This document shows positions 48,088 through 59,034 of a stretch of 64,000 nt of DNA, piece by piece; within the stretch, counting starts at the first letter, position 1, and the number at the start of each line of letters is the position of its first letter. The notes under the pieces were generated by a model, which saw nothing but the letters and a program-made list of their open reading frames with translations, was not told the origin of the DNA and did not search any database. The translations under genes and the position numbers were made by a program. Source of the stretch: Xylona heveae TC161 (Eukaryota; Ascomycota; Xylonomycetes; Xylonales; Xylonaceae); assembly GCF_001619985.1 (NCBI RefSeq), contig NW_017264196.1:1984001-2048000 (forward strand). The letters run 5' to 3'.

Positions 48088-48715
48088 ATGCCTGTCCAAA
48101 GCAAACTCTGCTCAGGACCCGCCGGCAACGGTGCCCCTGTTGCTACTACTGGCAACGGCCTTGCCTTCTTTTTACCGCTAGCGAAGAAGGAGACTAAGGA
48201 GAGGTAAGTCTCGCACTCCCGTCTTCTTCCCTGACCTCTACTCGTTGTCCAAACTTTTACATTCCATCTTACTCGGCGGACTTGCTGATAGTCACAGCAT
48301 GCCTGATGAGGTGACCATGAATCAGATGATTACGGCCATGGTCTATGAATTTGAACGCCTTAATCTTCCCATCCCCACTGGCCTCATCTCTGGAATTTCC
48401 CACCAGAATCGCACAAAAGCTGCTATTGAGCATAACCTCAGGCCCTTTAGACGCGCTGCGGACAACCTCAAAAAGATTCTGGCTCAAAACCCTGATGCCT
48501 TCCCGGCCAAAATTACTCAACGTAAGCGCAAAGCGCCCGTTGAGAAGCCTGCCGAAGCGGTTACCAATGAGCAAGTAGCCAAGGCTGAGGAGCAAGTTGA
48601 CGCTGAGGACGAGCTTGACACCGAGGATGAGATCCCGTTCCAGGCGCCGGTGGCCAAGATGATGAGGACTGCCGAGGGCAAGAAGGCTGTTTACTCTCAC
48701 CCTCAAGCGGAGTAA
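48088..48715 (+). CDS. Unrecognised 179-aa charged protein
   Basis: Exons 48088..48203 and 48292..48715 (88-bp intron, phase 2) give 179 aa. I do not recognise a family. Residues 1-39 are Gly/Ala-rich (AGNGAPVATTGNGLAFFLPL). Residues 45-105 look like a compact helical domain (DEVTMNQMITAMVYEFERLN, then LPIPTGLISGI and a basic helix RPFRRAADNLKKIL). A basic KRKRK-type patch, then an acidic tail (EEQVDAEDELDTEDEI), follow. The TAA stop overlaps a possible splice donor (GTAAGC at 48712). Splicing that donor to the acceptor ending at 48788 would replace the last codon with a hydrophobic tail ending at 48840, so two C-termini are possible. A stronger donor at 48730 instead gives a harmless 3'-UTR intron. 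The strong CT-rich promoter suggests real, high expression. Confidence 0.75.
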
Positions 48716-49965
48716 GCAACCGTCCTACAGTAAGTCCTCCTCATCCTCTCGCCGTCTCACTTTCTTATGCTAACCTCTACATTTGCAGGCTTCATTTTCA
48801 GCCTCTCGCTTCCCTCTCGCGTCTGCAATTTGTCGTTTGAGGATTCCTGGGATTGGACTGAACATCTGGAGCACTGCCTTTTTTTACGAGATCTGATCAG
48901 GTGATTTGACTTTTAAGCTCGAGATTTTTTTCCTTTGTTATTGAAACTTGCGTTGATTGTATTTAAGCCTATTGTCAAGGCCGGATTGTTAAATGGGAAC
49001 TCTCTACTCTTTCTAACTTGTCTCCGTAACCTTCTTTACTCTTGACTTGTTTACTCTACGTAGCACTCGCCCTGGCATGACTTGATATCCTCAAGCCTTA
49101 ATACCTCTTGACCTTTAGATTGTATACTTGAGCTGTGTGCTATATATCCTCGTTTATGTGCCCAAGGAACCAACAACATATGAAGGACATCTACGTCTAC
49201 GTCTCAACACCACACTCGCACACTCGCATCCTCATCCTCGTGCTCGTAGTCCGTGGATTGTAGAGGCGAGGCGTGGACCGTGGTATACAGCTCAAGCTCA
49301 CGTCTCGCCAAACAAACAACATTCACCACAGCCCACAGCCCACGGCCCTCCCCATTCCCCATTTCGCGTTCCCTTTTTCTTGGGGTTCAGTGTTCAGTGT
49401 TTATGATTCATGGCTTTTCGGCTTTCGGGCTTTCGGGCTGCCGGCTTCGGGCTGCCGATTACCTGCCACCAGCTGTCGGCTGTCGACTGTCCAACTTCTT
49501 TCTCATGAATCATGATATACTAGTTAATACGGCTCGCTGAGTCGTTGGTATTCACGTTGACGGTTGAATCAACCACCGCCGCACCGCCGCACCGGTCCAC
49601 CGAGTACGGACATTCAACCAAACTGGGAAGTCTGGGGACCTGGGAACCTAGGAGTCTGGGAGTCTGGGAGTCTGGGTCTCTGGGACACCTTCCTGTAGCT
49701 CGGAGTCGGTAGCTCCCCAAAGTTCAAACGAAATACAAACACAAGGAGTCGTGAATAGATGGTTATACCATCCAATGGCTAGAAGAATAGATAACCAGAT
49801 GCGTTAAGTCATGTATATCCCATTGACCAAGGTAGATAAAATAAATAAGCCGATTGCCAAAAAAACGATGATAAACCTACAAAAATAAATGATAAAAAAT
49901 ACAAAAAATTAAATAAATAAAATAAAAATTAATAATAATAAATAACAACGCCAAGCCCATCTAAT
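48716..49965. other. 1.25-kb convergent intergenic region with simple repeats
   Basis: A likely 3'-UTR intron of the upstream gene (48730-48788), degenerate GGCTTTCGGGCTGCC repeats near 49425-49465, a GGGAGTCT repeat at about 49636-49678, and A/T-rich (AAATAAAT-like) DNA from 49840 to 49950. No gene is supported. Confidence 0.6.
49635..49684. repeat. 8-bp array (CTGGGAGT)n
   Basis: Three clear GTCTGGGA units with looser copies on both sides, in a gene-free 3' flank. Confidence 0.85.
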
Positions 49966-51744
49966 TTATGACAATGTATGCAAATCCACAGGACAATATC
50001 CTCTCAGCGCTTTAATTCCCTCTGTGAGTCTGGCCATGGGCAGACTTGTCGTCCGCTCGTCGTTCTGCTTGAATCTGAATACGTTTTTGCCTGCCGCTTC
50101 CCCTGCTCCCGAGGCCTCGTGACGCTGGGACTCGGACTCGAGCTCGGACTCGGAGGGAGACAAGTAAGATGTATATGCTGTTTGGAGTGCGTGGCACCAT
50201 TCGTAGAGAACTTTGTCTTGCTCGTCGGGAGAAGAGATGCTCGGGACGAGGATTGCGGGTTCGGTGTCGTCGACGGCCTCGGCGGTCTCAGCCGTCTCTG
50301 AGAGCTCGGTGAGACGAGGTTGAGCTTCGACCAGCGCTTCGACGACGTCATTGACGAATGTGGAAATACGACCGCGTAGACGCTCGCGACCGTCGTCGGG
50401 GCGGGTATGAGCGGCGTCGAAGATGGGAAGGAGACGGTTGAGAATGGACAAGGTTTCTGGTGAGAGCGACGGGTCCTCGGTATCTGAAGACGAGGAAGAA
50501 GAAGAGTAGGAGGAGGAAGACTCGGAGGAGGAGGAGAATGATGACTCAGAGAATGAGGAATCTGAAGAATCCGAAGCATCTGAAGAGGGCGAAGAAGAAG
50601 ATGACGAGAAAGAGGATGAAGTAGACGAAGAAAAGAAAGGAGAGGATGCCAGAACGCCAGATCCTCTTGACAGGCTGGAGAGGAAATACACAATCTTTTC
50701 AGCAACTTTGGTGTCTTTTTCAGCGGACAAGGCGTCGAGGAGGAAAGAGAGCAGCTGCACTGTAGGGTTCGAAGAAGTCGACGTGTACGACGAGTATGAG
50801 GAGCCCGACGAAGATGTAGAAGATGACTCGTGGGACACATTTCCAAAATGGTTTACAAGCGCGGTGAGACCAGCAGGATTATTTTGCACTGCAGACCCAA
50901 GAACAAGGGCGGCATTGGCGCGGATGTTTGCGTCTGGGCTGCTCTGCATGAGTGTGAGAAGAGAAAACACAGTGTCTTGAGACGAAAGGAGTCGGTGGCC
51001 CCAGTATATCGAGTGCGCTAGTTCCTCGAGTTGATCGAGTGCTGACATGATGTTTTCTCCTTCGGGGATTAGGTGGTCATCGCTATAAGCAGACGAAGAA
51101 GATGACGGGGAAGAGGATGAGGAAGAGAGAGGAAGAGAAGACTCTACCGTCTTGGTCTCGCCAAGGACGGTTTCCACAGCGACATTGAAGATGTCGTGTT
51201 CCTCTGATTCCGGAGGGGCTGGCTTGATCTTGCCGTCGTTAGAGTATGACGGGGGTTTCTTTCCAGACTTTTCAAGCATGGATTTGTGCTGCTCGTCCTT
51301 GTGCACTTGGCCAAGAACAGGCTGGATTTGTTCGGCTCCAGAACCGATTCCGGATTCGTAATCATCGTCCTCGTTTGCAATGACTGCGACGGCGCGGTTG
51401 TTTGTGCTTTCGTCCAACGTCATTCGAACGACCCCGTCTTGGTCACTTGAAGGATCAGCATCCATGTCGGTATTGATGCGTCCTTCCTTTTTTCCCGTCT
51501 CTAGATTCATCCGCAGATGTATTCCTGCTGGGATATGTTGATCGTCGTGTATGGTCTGAAAGTCTTCTGTCGGTTGGAAGACGCGAGGGTAGCATGTTGG
51601 TACAGCCCCTTCAGGTGAGGGATGACATATTATGTCATTGTCTGAGGCTTTTCCGCTGTGTACAGATGGTTCTTGGCTCGATGCATTGGAGAATGAGGCA
51701 AACAGCAGAAGGGAGAGAATGGATAGAGATGATGAGAGACGCAT
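49966..51744 (-). CDS. sil1: SIL1 nucleotide exchange factor of ER Hsp70, with Ser expansions
   Basis: ER-lumenal exchange factor for BiP/Kar2. A single exon of 592 aa starts at MRLSSSLSILSLLLFASFSN, a signal peptide; an upstream in-frame Met at 51768 would prepend a charged leader and is not preferred. The SIL1 signature follows: IICHPSPEGAVPTCYPRVFQ, PTEDFQTIHDDQ, IPAGIHLRMNLETGKKEGRI. The armadillo-like core is seen in LDQLEELAHSIYWGHRLLSS, NIRANAALVLGSAVQNNPAG, VQLLSFLLDALSAEKDTKVA and YFLSSLSRGSG. Three Ser-rich insertions interrupt it (about residues 205-220, 315-335 and 375-425). Usual fungal SIL1 proteins are about 400 aa, so these inserts make it clearly longer. The C-terminus RGYCPVDLHTLS lacks a canonical HDEL/KDEL signal. 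Nothing is broken. Confidence 0.94.
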   Translation of the reverse strand: MRLSSSLSILSLLLFASFSNASSQEPSVHSGKASDNDIICHPSPEGAVPTCYPRVFQPTEDFQTIHDDQHIPAGIHLRMNLETGKKEGRINTDMDADPSSDQDGVVRMTLDESTNNRAVAVIANEDDDYESGIGSGAEQIQPVLGQVHKDEQHKSMLEKSGKKPPSYSNDGKIKPAPPESEEHDIFNVAVETVLGETKTVESSLPLSSSSSSPSSSSSAYSDDHLIPEGENIMSALDQLEELAHSIYWGHRLLSSQDTVFSLLTLMQSSPDANIRANAALVLGSAVQNNPAGLTALVNHFGNVSHESSSTSSSGSSYSSYTSTSSNPTVQLLSFLLDALSAEKDTKVAEKIVYFLSSLSRGSGVLASSPFFSSSTSSSFSSSSSSPSSDASDSSDSSFSESSFSSSSESSSSYSSSSSSSDTEDPSLSPETLSILNRLLPIFDAAHTRPDDGRERLRGRISTFVNDVVEALVEAQPRLTELSETAETAEAVDDTEPAILVPSISSPDEQDKVLYEWCHALQTAYTSYLSPSESELESESQRHEASGAGEAAGKNVFRFKQNDERTTSLPMARLTEGIKALRGYCPVDLHTLS

Positions 51745-52349
51745 TTTCGTCCTTTTATAACGAAACAAGAAAATTTAAAAAGACAAAAGAAGGAAATAAA
51801 GAAAGAAAAGAAAGAAAAATAACAAGCAGTAATTATTTCCAGACTTCTGAACAAGGGTTAAAATCCGAAAATGATATAGTCCAGGACACGACGAGAACAG
51901 AAGAACAAGGGACTGAGCAGTGAAAATGTGTCAAATGCTTATTTTGAGAGAATCACAAATTTCAACATAAAATAAAGATAAATTCAAAAAAAGATAGATC
52001 CAGACTTTCATAGGAAGGAGATGTAAAAGGCAGACAACTCCAGTTTAGATTTGAATGTTGAGAAAAGTGTCAAGAATAAAAGCAACGCTGTCCACTTCTT
52101 TGAGCAACGCTGGGTTTCGATCCGAAGTTCTACCGAGGATTGCAGTTAATTTGATGACTAAGCAATCCATGCTCGTCGTCTCCACTGTCACTTGTGTGAT
52201 TGACGGCAACCAACTCCACTAGAGCGACTACTTATCCGTTACCCCAGAATCTGTTGAATCTGTGGGGACTCACTGGCAATTGTTTATCAAACTCCCACAA
52301 TTATACTTCTCTAGACTCCCACGTATATCATCTTCAAGATAAATGAAAT
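51745..52349. promoter_or_regulatory. Divergent promoter, sil1 and complex I subunit
   Basis: 605 bp between head-to-head starts. A 7-bp perfect stem GGATTGC/GCAATCC (52137-52168) lies in a tRNA-like looking patch that fails as a tRNA (see rejected items). No gene is supported. Confidence 0.55.
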
Positions 52350-53370
52350 ATGCGAGGACTACGTATCAATCATAGCCGTCTTGCCGCACAGTCATCACGA
52401 AGACTACCCTGCCAACTCCAGCAACGCTACGCCAGCTCGGCATCGCACGGACATGGAGAGCACGGCGAACACGGCCATGGACACCCAGCGCCTGTCAATG
52501 AGCCTTTAGGTGTACGTTTCTTTACAATATGTATTCACTTTGCTTGAATTCCTATTTGCTCAAATATGACGTAATGTTTTGGGTTGCTTCGATAGCTTGG
52601 TGTGTTGAGTGGTGTGAATAACCTCAAACTCCTAATTCCCCGCACTCGCCATCATATGCTCTCTGATTTCTTGTTCAATTTAAATCTATCGGAAATATCA
52701 ATTATCAGTCAAACAAGTCAGCTCATATCTCACAAAAGCAAGCTAACATATTACGAAATAACAGAAATCATTCTACTTTACCATCGCCGCCGTTCCGTTA
52801 AGTTACCTTCTATACGTATTATCCAGGGGCGCCCAGGAGGACGGCAAGACTGGCCAACAAACAAAGCCACTATTTACGCGCGTCATCGACTCGTACTCGG
52901 ACTACAAGGAACGTTGGGTCACGCGGAATACTTTGCATACGAATATGATGGAGCAAGCGGCGTTTGACCGGAACTTGTTCCAGAGCGCGCCAAAGAGCAA
53001 GGCAGTGGACTTGCGATTTCCCGAGTACGTCCATGCCTTTTCTTTACCCTTTATCTCGAATTAATCCGTGCAACTTTTCAACTTGCTCTATTTTATATTG
53101 CTCTTAAATTATTTTCCCCGAACCTCAATTCGTTTTTGGGCGATTAGAGATGCACCACCTGCGTCATACATCCCAAACCATGATCCCCAAAATTAACAAC
53201 TTCTGCTTTGGTCTAGAGTATTTAATACCGGATCCCCATACAATGTCCCTGCCGGGAACGGCGGCGGTAACATTGACGAATTAATCGCGCATTACGAAAA
53301 GAAGAATTATGAAGATAATGAACGGAAACTGCGGGCTCTGCAGGAAGGGAAAGTTGTGCCGCGCAATTGA
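52350..53370 (+). CDS. Complex I 17.8-kDa subunit (NUXM type), mitochondrial
   Basis: Accessory subunit of the membrane arm of fungal NADH:ubiquinone oxidoreductase. Exons 52350..52511, 52765..53024 and 53217..53370 (introns 253 and 192 bp) give 191 aa. The N-terminus is a mitochondrial presequence rich in Arg/Ser (LAAQSSRRLPCQLQQRYASS), followed by a His/Gly-rich stretch. After the first intron one membrane helix appears, SFYFTIAAVPLSYLLYVLSR. The family signature is RVIDSYSDYKERWVTRNTLH, TNMMEQAAFDRNLFQ, VDLRFPEVFNTGSPYNVPAG and DELIAHYEKKN. The acceptor at 52764 was chosen because only it produces the conserved helix in frame; an ORF track shows the wrong frame here. It is convergent with pta1. 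Confidence 0.92.
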
Positions 53371-53994
53371 GACACGGGCGTATTATTTTACCACTTAGTC
53401 CTTGATTTTCTGTTTAGCTTTCTCCGGTTTTGAACTATATTATGATGGAGCCTCTGCATTCTGCGACTTGGTTTAATTAGACTAGCACTTTGTATCTATT
53501 CGCCGACCTGATTTTCACAAGATAGGTATAAACAATATCATCTCGCATTTTAACCAAATCCTTGAGCAAACAACCAAGTAAGAAAATGCTCCTCTGCAAG
53601 AACACATCTGATCAATGCACGAGTATATCTAGATTGATTGTATTATGTAGTAGACTGGGTATTTACTGCAGAATAAATGTATGACTGCAGAACATGATAT
53701 GATACTGCGACTCTGCGCGATAGTGCCTAGATAGTTATCGAATGAGGTGTACTTTATACTACTGTTATAGTGCCCCTGAAATACCATGAAGACCGTGAGA
53801 CCGTGAATCCACTGTGTTTCTTATTCCTCCCATGTTACCCCGCTTTTATTCCTTCTCAAAATAGTAATAATAGTAATGCACGCTCAAGAAACCAGCTGCT
53901 CAAGGGGTGACCAAAACAGTGTGTGTCACGGAGGGGGGATAAAAAGTAGAGAAGAGTACAATTAAGACTATTATCTTCAAGAAGAGGAATATCT
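53371..53994. other. 0.6-kb convergent intergenic region
   Basis: 3' ends of the complex I subunit gene and pta1. AT-rich and with no coding frame of interest. Confidence 0.6.
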
Positions 53995-56965
53995 TCAAGA
54001 AGAGGAAGGGGCGGGAGTTGGAGCAGGAGCAGGAGCAGGGGCAGAAACAGGTACAGGTACAGGAGTAGCGCTATTTGATGCGGACGTGACGGCTCCAACT
54101 TGATCTTGTTGTTGCTGTTGCTGTTGCTGTTGTTGCAAAACCTGGGGACGCCATCTGGCAAGTAATTTTGCAGCAGAGGAGCGCGCGTCTTCGTCTGATT
54201 GCATTGAAGGATATACGTTAGCTTTGAACATGTACCCGGGTGAGTGGAACAAATGACGGCATAAAAGGAAGAAGAAGAAGAACAATGGGGAGATGGTTAA
54301 GAAATGAAAGCTGGGCGACAAATCTCGGAAAGGACTTACAATTTCTCCATAAATCTTCTAGTGCATCTATGCAAATATCGCGAACAGGTGGGCGTAATAA
54401 GATGAGATAGCTGCAGATGATCAATGATCCTGTTAGTAAACCTGCCATGGTGGAAAGAAAAGTAGGAGAGAGAAAAAAAAAGGAGAAACGAACTGCAAGG
54501 AATTGACTGCCAGTGAAACACGTTCTGGATCGCCGGCCAACTTCTTTACCCTCTCCAAGACTGCTTCGCTCACGGCGGGCATTTCGGAAAGTAGCCGGAT
54601 AAGCATCTTGTCTTTTGCGTCAAGATAGGGCAGGATTCCGTCTATAATCTTCAAGGCCCACTTCTCATATGTAGGCTGCGGGTCGTTTCCATTCTCTTTC
54701 TGGACACGCTCGTTGTACCACTCTTCGTTGAGCCAGGCAATTGCGATATCCATGCGTCGACGGAAATCTTCGATGAAATACAGATATAATGCATCGCGAA
54801 TGGAATCGCTCAGGCTAATGTCCGTCGATTTCGTCATGGAAGTGGATGGTCCATCTTCAGTCTTGATGTTGGCTTCCGGGTCGTAGTCATCGAGTCCAGT
54901 GGATGCCCGTGTGGCCAAACGAATAATGACTGTGAGCCATGCTTCGCGATCGTAACTGCTTGCCGCTAGCCGGTTGATGCCTGTTTTGGTCTTTTTGCTG
55001 ACTGCTGATCCAGACTCATCAAGCATATTCATCATGCTAAAGACTCGCGCGACAGTGCCTCTGCCAATATTTGCGGTTTCGTCTTGACTCATTGGCGGAG
55101 GCGGGGGCAGCTCAAATTGCCCAAGCGCGACGTCTGGTGGCGCGTACGTGTCTTCAGGTTCTTCAACGTCATTGTCGAGCTTGTTCATAATCTGTTCAGG
55201 ATCTTCGGTAGGTTCGAAATCCGGCTCATATGCCTCGTCATCTTCATCGACTGGTGCCGCTCTTGGTGCCGCTCGTTGTTGCTGTTTTACATAGGTGTCG
55301 TATCGTGCTCGAAGACCCTGTCCACAGGTTAGAGCAGGTATAGTTTATTTGAATGGCGCTGTTAAACTCACATTGATTGCTGGGTCTAGGACTTTCTGGT
55401 CTAGACGATATAGGACTGGAAGTGCAATCTTGATAACAAGGTCGATCGGGAGCTGCGACACGTCAAATGACCTGAATGCTTCGTCTCTTGTCAAAGTGAA
55501 GAGCTGAGCATAACTTGCAGGCCCTGGCGGTAATGGTGGAACCGTAATTGTTGGGGTAGGTGTATCAGGAACACCCGCTCCAAGGCGCAAACGCTTGGCT
55601 TGATCCAGCCCATCGGTAGGTTCAATCGGGGGTCCGCGCTTCCGATTGGCATCATCGAAGAACTCGAGTCGCGACTGCGCCATTCGCTCCATGTATTGAT
55701 GTATCTTTCCGGCCAATGGTCCATTGGGATTCCTATAGAGCCTGTCAATATGACTCCCACGTAGTCCCGAGAGGAAAACTTCCCCACACACCTCTTATTG
55801 ATATTCAGCAGCAGTGCCCTTGTTGTCCGCTCCATCGATTTTACAATAACCTTGACCTTTGACGTCAACGGCATAGAGGCTTGCTTGAGCGGGTTGAAGT
55901 TCAGTATGGTAGATATGATCTTGTTCGAGATGGAGGGACGAGAACGGATGAGACCGCCGAGACAGTTGAGAGTGGCGTTGACCAATATCGCATCACTGCA
56001 GCCGCCAAGTGTTAGTATTTAGATATCAAGATTCATCCTTCGTCGAAGCTTTTACGTACAGCGGGTTTTCATGGAACACATTTAGCATTCTATCCAGCAG
56101 CCCGAATGTTTCGGCCTCGAGGTTCGTCGTCGGGATCAGCGGATGATTTCGAGGAACAAGTGTTAAAGAGGTCTCAGATTGCTCAGCACGCTGTTCATCC
56201 TGTCAGTTTTATGGACATTGACATGTATACAGACATGAGGATTTTCGCACCCTTGGATCGGCCGGCGCACCCGGCGTTTGGACCTGAACAACACGCTGGA
56301 CAAACTTGATGCAGCACACCCGGACGCCTGCAGGAGCCGTATCCCACCTTCGTAGAATGTTTGACTTGATAGCAGCCATCTTCTCCCATGTTGGCGCATC
56401 ATCAGGATTCGCAATTCTAAAAACAGATCTCTACATCAGACGCTGGTCCAAACTGACAAAACCCTGAGTGTGCCAGAAAGCAAAAAAAAACCATACTCTC
56501 CTTATAAACAAACTCGTGCTTCGATATTGTTCGGAAATGCAGCTCACCTTCTGCATTCCGTCTACGATGGGAAGAAAAATGCAGAGGTAATCAAGGGAAA
56601 GGGTCGAACTATGACAAGAACACCTACATGTGTCTAAAAACCAAAGGGTATATGCTGGCTGAGGCTTGGACCATGCTCTTGATCACGGAAGCATCCTCGC
56701 TGGGCAATTCCAATATCTCCTTTATCGTCTGCAAGACTAATAGACATAACTGCTGTTTCTGCTCCAAAGAAAGGCCCGGTGAAGCAAAGGTTTCGGCGAG
56801 GAAATCTGCACCCCAGCGACGGAGCTCGACACGGGCATGAGCACCAACAATGGGGAGGATACCCTGAACGATCTGCGAATAAAAGGCAGAATCGCCGAGA
56901 ACCAGCTTGCGAGCTGCATCGAGCTGCGCCAGCTGGTCCGCTACTGATGCCAGCGGCTGGCTCAT
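53995..56965 (-). CDS. pta1: Symplekin/PTA1, mRNA 3'-end processing scaffold
   Basis: Scaffold of the cleavage and polyadenylation factor. Eight exons (56965..56628, 56416..56251, 56199..56060, 55995..55792, 55732..55372, 55317..54494, 54410..54340, 54194..53995; minus) join in phase to 767 aa. The N-terminal HEAT-like domain reads QLDAARKLVLGDSAFYSQIV, WGADFLAETFASPGLSLEQK, then AAIKSNILRRWDTAPAGVRV and KFVQRVVQVQTPG. Next come LVNATLNCLGGLIRSRPSIS, a middle region with DQAKRLRLGAGVPD, and the C-terminal part ISLSDSIRDALYLYFIEDFR, RRRMDIAIAWLNEEWYNE and YLILLRPPVRDICIDALEDL. A Gln10 run and Ala-Pro repeats end the protein. Intron 6 uses the weak donor GTTCGT. Introns are 51-211 bp. It is divergent from coa3 across 558 bp. 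Confidence 0.93.
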
Positions 56966-57523
56966 GTTGATGTACAGTCGTGTCTGTTAAGGATGCGGGG
57001 ACCGGATGTATTAGGTAAATGAACTCGATATCAAATATTCGTAGAGTGTCTCTCTCTGCAGAAGTATCAAGTTGCAAATCTGATAACCCGGCTGTCAGTT
57101 CCCTCTACTCTGCTGCAGCTGAATAGTTATTGATTGTTGTCGGCGTAAAGCGCATCGAATCTAAGCATCGTAAATCTATTGCATCGACTGTAATTCGTAT
57201 GGATGACGGTAATTTGATGGCTTCAATATCGAAATGCAGTGGAGGGTATCTCTAGATATAACGAGGTGATTTTGACGTGGTTAATGGACGAAGAGAAAGT
57301 TGGTAAAACGCGTTGTCAGTTCAAACAACTACACGCTGGAAGTGGTGCAGCCCAAAGAAGCTTGTCGCTGTCTCTCCACAAGCGAAAGTCTTCGCCAAGC
57401 CCCGACTGGCCGATGGTGATTTGAGTCCCCTCGGTCCGCCTCTCTATCAACTCCTAGTAATTAATCACCTTCATTCACCATCCTATTGCTTGGTTGCACT
57501 TAGCTCTCTTGCGTATACTCACA
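56966..57523. promoter_or_regulatory. Shared divergent promoter, pta1 and coa3
   Basis: 558 bp between head-to-head starts. ATCGAATCTAAGCATCG-like words near 57150-57190 are slightly repetitive. No gene is supported. Confidence 0.55.
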
Positions 57524-58104
57524 ATGCCTATGTACGTCCTTGGTTCGATTGATTGTCCGTTTCTCTCCCAATTTTCAATGGGACCCCCTCACAATGTCTG
57601 GTCGTCGCATGATATTCTTTTCCGACTTGGCCGCATTTTCCAACGATCATGAAACTTTCTGCTAATGCCTGCACCTTTACTACAGTATTCCCCGATCCTC
57701 CTACTACGATAGGCACTATCGCCAGGCCCCGGCGCTGGTTCGCGCTCGGAAGCCGTTTCTGATCAAGAACATTCTGACTGGTGGCGCCATATTCGCATTC
57801 GTTGCTGGTGTTTGTACGTCCGCCACAGCGCAGTCTCCTCTACTTCATGCCTGGCAGATTTCCTCATATGTGCCATTCAATGGCAGGAAAAGATTTATAT
57901 AGCATTTCTATGAGGATACACCGTCTCATGTTAGACTCATGCTAATACGATTGTTTAAAAGACGCATTCACGATCCGCGCTGTCGCGCAAGACGAGTTCG
58001 AAGATGTAAAGGTCCCTGATGCGCCTTTGCAGCCGGCGCACGCCCCGAATGCCACACCCGTGCGATCGGCTGGTACGATTGGCAGCGCACCTCTAGCCAA
58101 ATAA
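57524..58104 (+). CDS. coa3: Cytochrome c oxidase assembly factor COA3
   Basis: Single-span mitochondrial inner-membrane protein needed, with Mss51 and Cox14 in yeast, for Cox1 translation feedback and early complex IV assembly. Exons 57524..57531, 57686..57813 and 57962..58104 give 92 aa. The first exon codes only MP plus two bases of Ile. The joined protein reads MPIIPRSSYYDRHYRQAPAL, then ARKPFLIKNILTGGAIFAFV followed by AGVYAFTIRAVAQDEFEDVK. The hydrophobic segment (about residues 30-52) is the membrane span and the Asp/Glu-rich stretch after it faces the other side. Length fits fungal COA3 (about 80-100 aa). Both introns (154 and 148 bp) have GT-AG ends. It is below ORF-track size and invisible without joining. 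Confidence 0.95.
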
Positions 58105-59034
58105 TTTGTGGCGGTATGGGGCAGCTTCTCGTGATAGGAATCGGCGGAACCCTCTAGAATTGGTTTTACAACCGGTACATTATATAATAGGGGAAAGACG
58201 AGCGTTAGCGGAAAGACACGCGGAGACAAGCAAGCATTGGGAAGGCGTTTTCTTGATTTAAAGGGAAGGATAGTATTGAATCTCACAACTTATCTCTGAA
58301 CTCTCTTATCATCCAGCAGAATTGTGAAGAAGCGGCCAAAGAGTTTTTACGCATACTTGTAGGTTGAAAACGTAGAATTATGGAAGTTTTTAAAGATATT
58401 TGAAGATACAAAGTTTTGCAAAATATGTACTCTATTTGTAGAATAATCATAGTGACAATCCGATACGCTTCTTTGCTTCAAGTTGTTTGCTCTTGGATCC
58501 AGCCACTGTAGCAGACTTTCTCGCCAAATGTAAACTTAAAGTGTAATGGCAGTAACCAAGATGGCAAAACAACACTATTCAAAACGCTCAGACTTTTCCA
58601 ATTGGTTGCAGGACGGGACAGGAGCAGAGCTCGGTGTGCATTTGGTGCAAATTAAAAGATGCAACTAGTAAACGCAGAAAATAAAATAAAAATGGCGATA
58701 TCGAACGAGACAACAGCAATAGCAGTTTCAGGACGCGAATGCAAAGATGCGATATAATGCAACTATGCTCAGCTTTCAGCGATCAATGCATTCGCTAGAT
58801 CTTAAAAGGAGCTGCGCAGCTAGAAATTGGATGCCGCTGTCGCCTTGACGGGGAAAAGTAAAGCGGGGTGGAAAGATGAGAAACACTAAAAGCATTCAAC
58901 ACCGCCTGATCCGTCTAACGCGTGTAAATGATTGGGATATCGAACATAAGGAAAATCTTGAAAAGGAGATAGATAAGGAAATGTTGGTGAGAACGTAAGC
59001 CTGCTCAGGTAGCGGCCATTTGCCGAGTAAGATT
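58105..59034. other. 0.9-kb convergent intergenic region
   Basis: Between the coa3 and channel-gene stop codons. A minus-strand open stretch ending SKSKQLEAKKRIGLSL near 58450-58520 looks somewhat coding-like but has no ATG or consistent splice partner. Otherwise unremarkable. Confidence 0.5.

Noticed and set aside
52102-52174. 73-nt tRNA-like patch on the minus strand (GAGCA/TGCTC ends, GGATCGAAACC-like T-loop word, GGATTGC hairpin)
   Set aside because: The T stem pairs only two bases, the acceptor stem fails after five, and no anticodon arm of normal geometry can be drawn.
56548-56561. 14-nt micro-exon in pta1 between an AG and GTGAGC
   Set aside because: Including it shifts the frame; direct joining of 56628 to 56416 gives the conserved HIIANPDDAPTW context.
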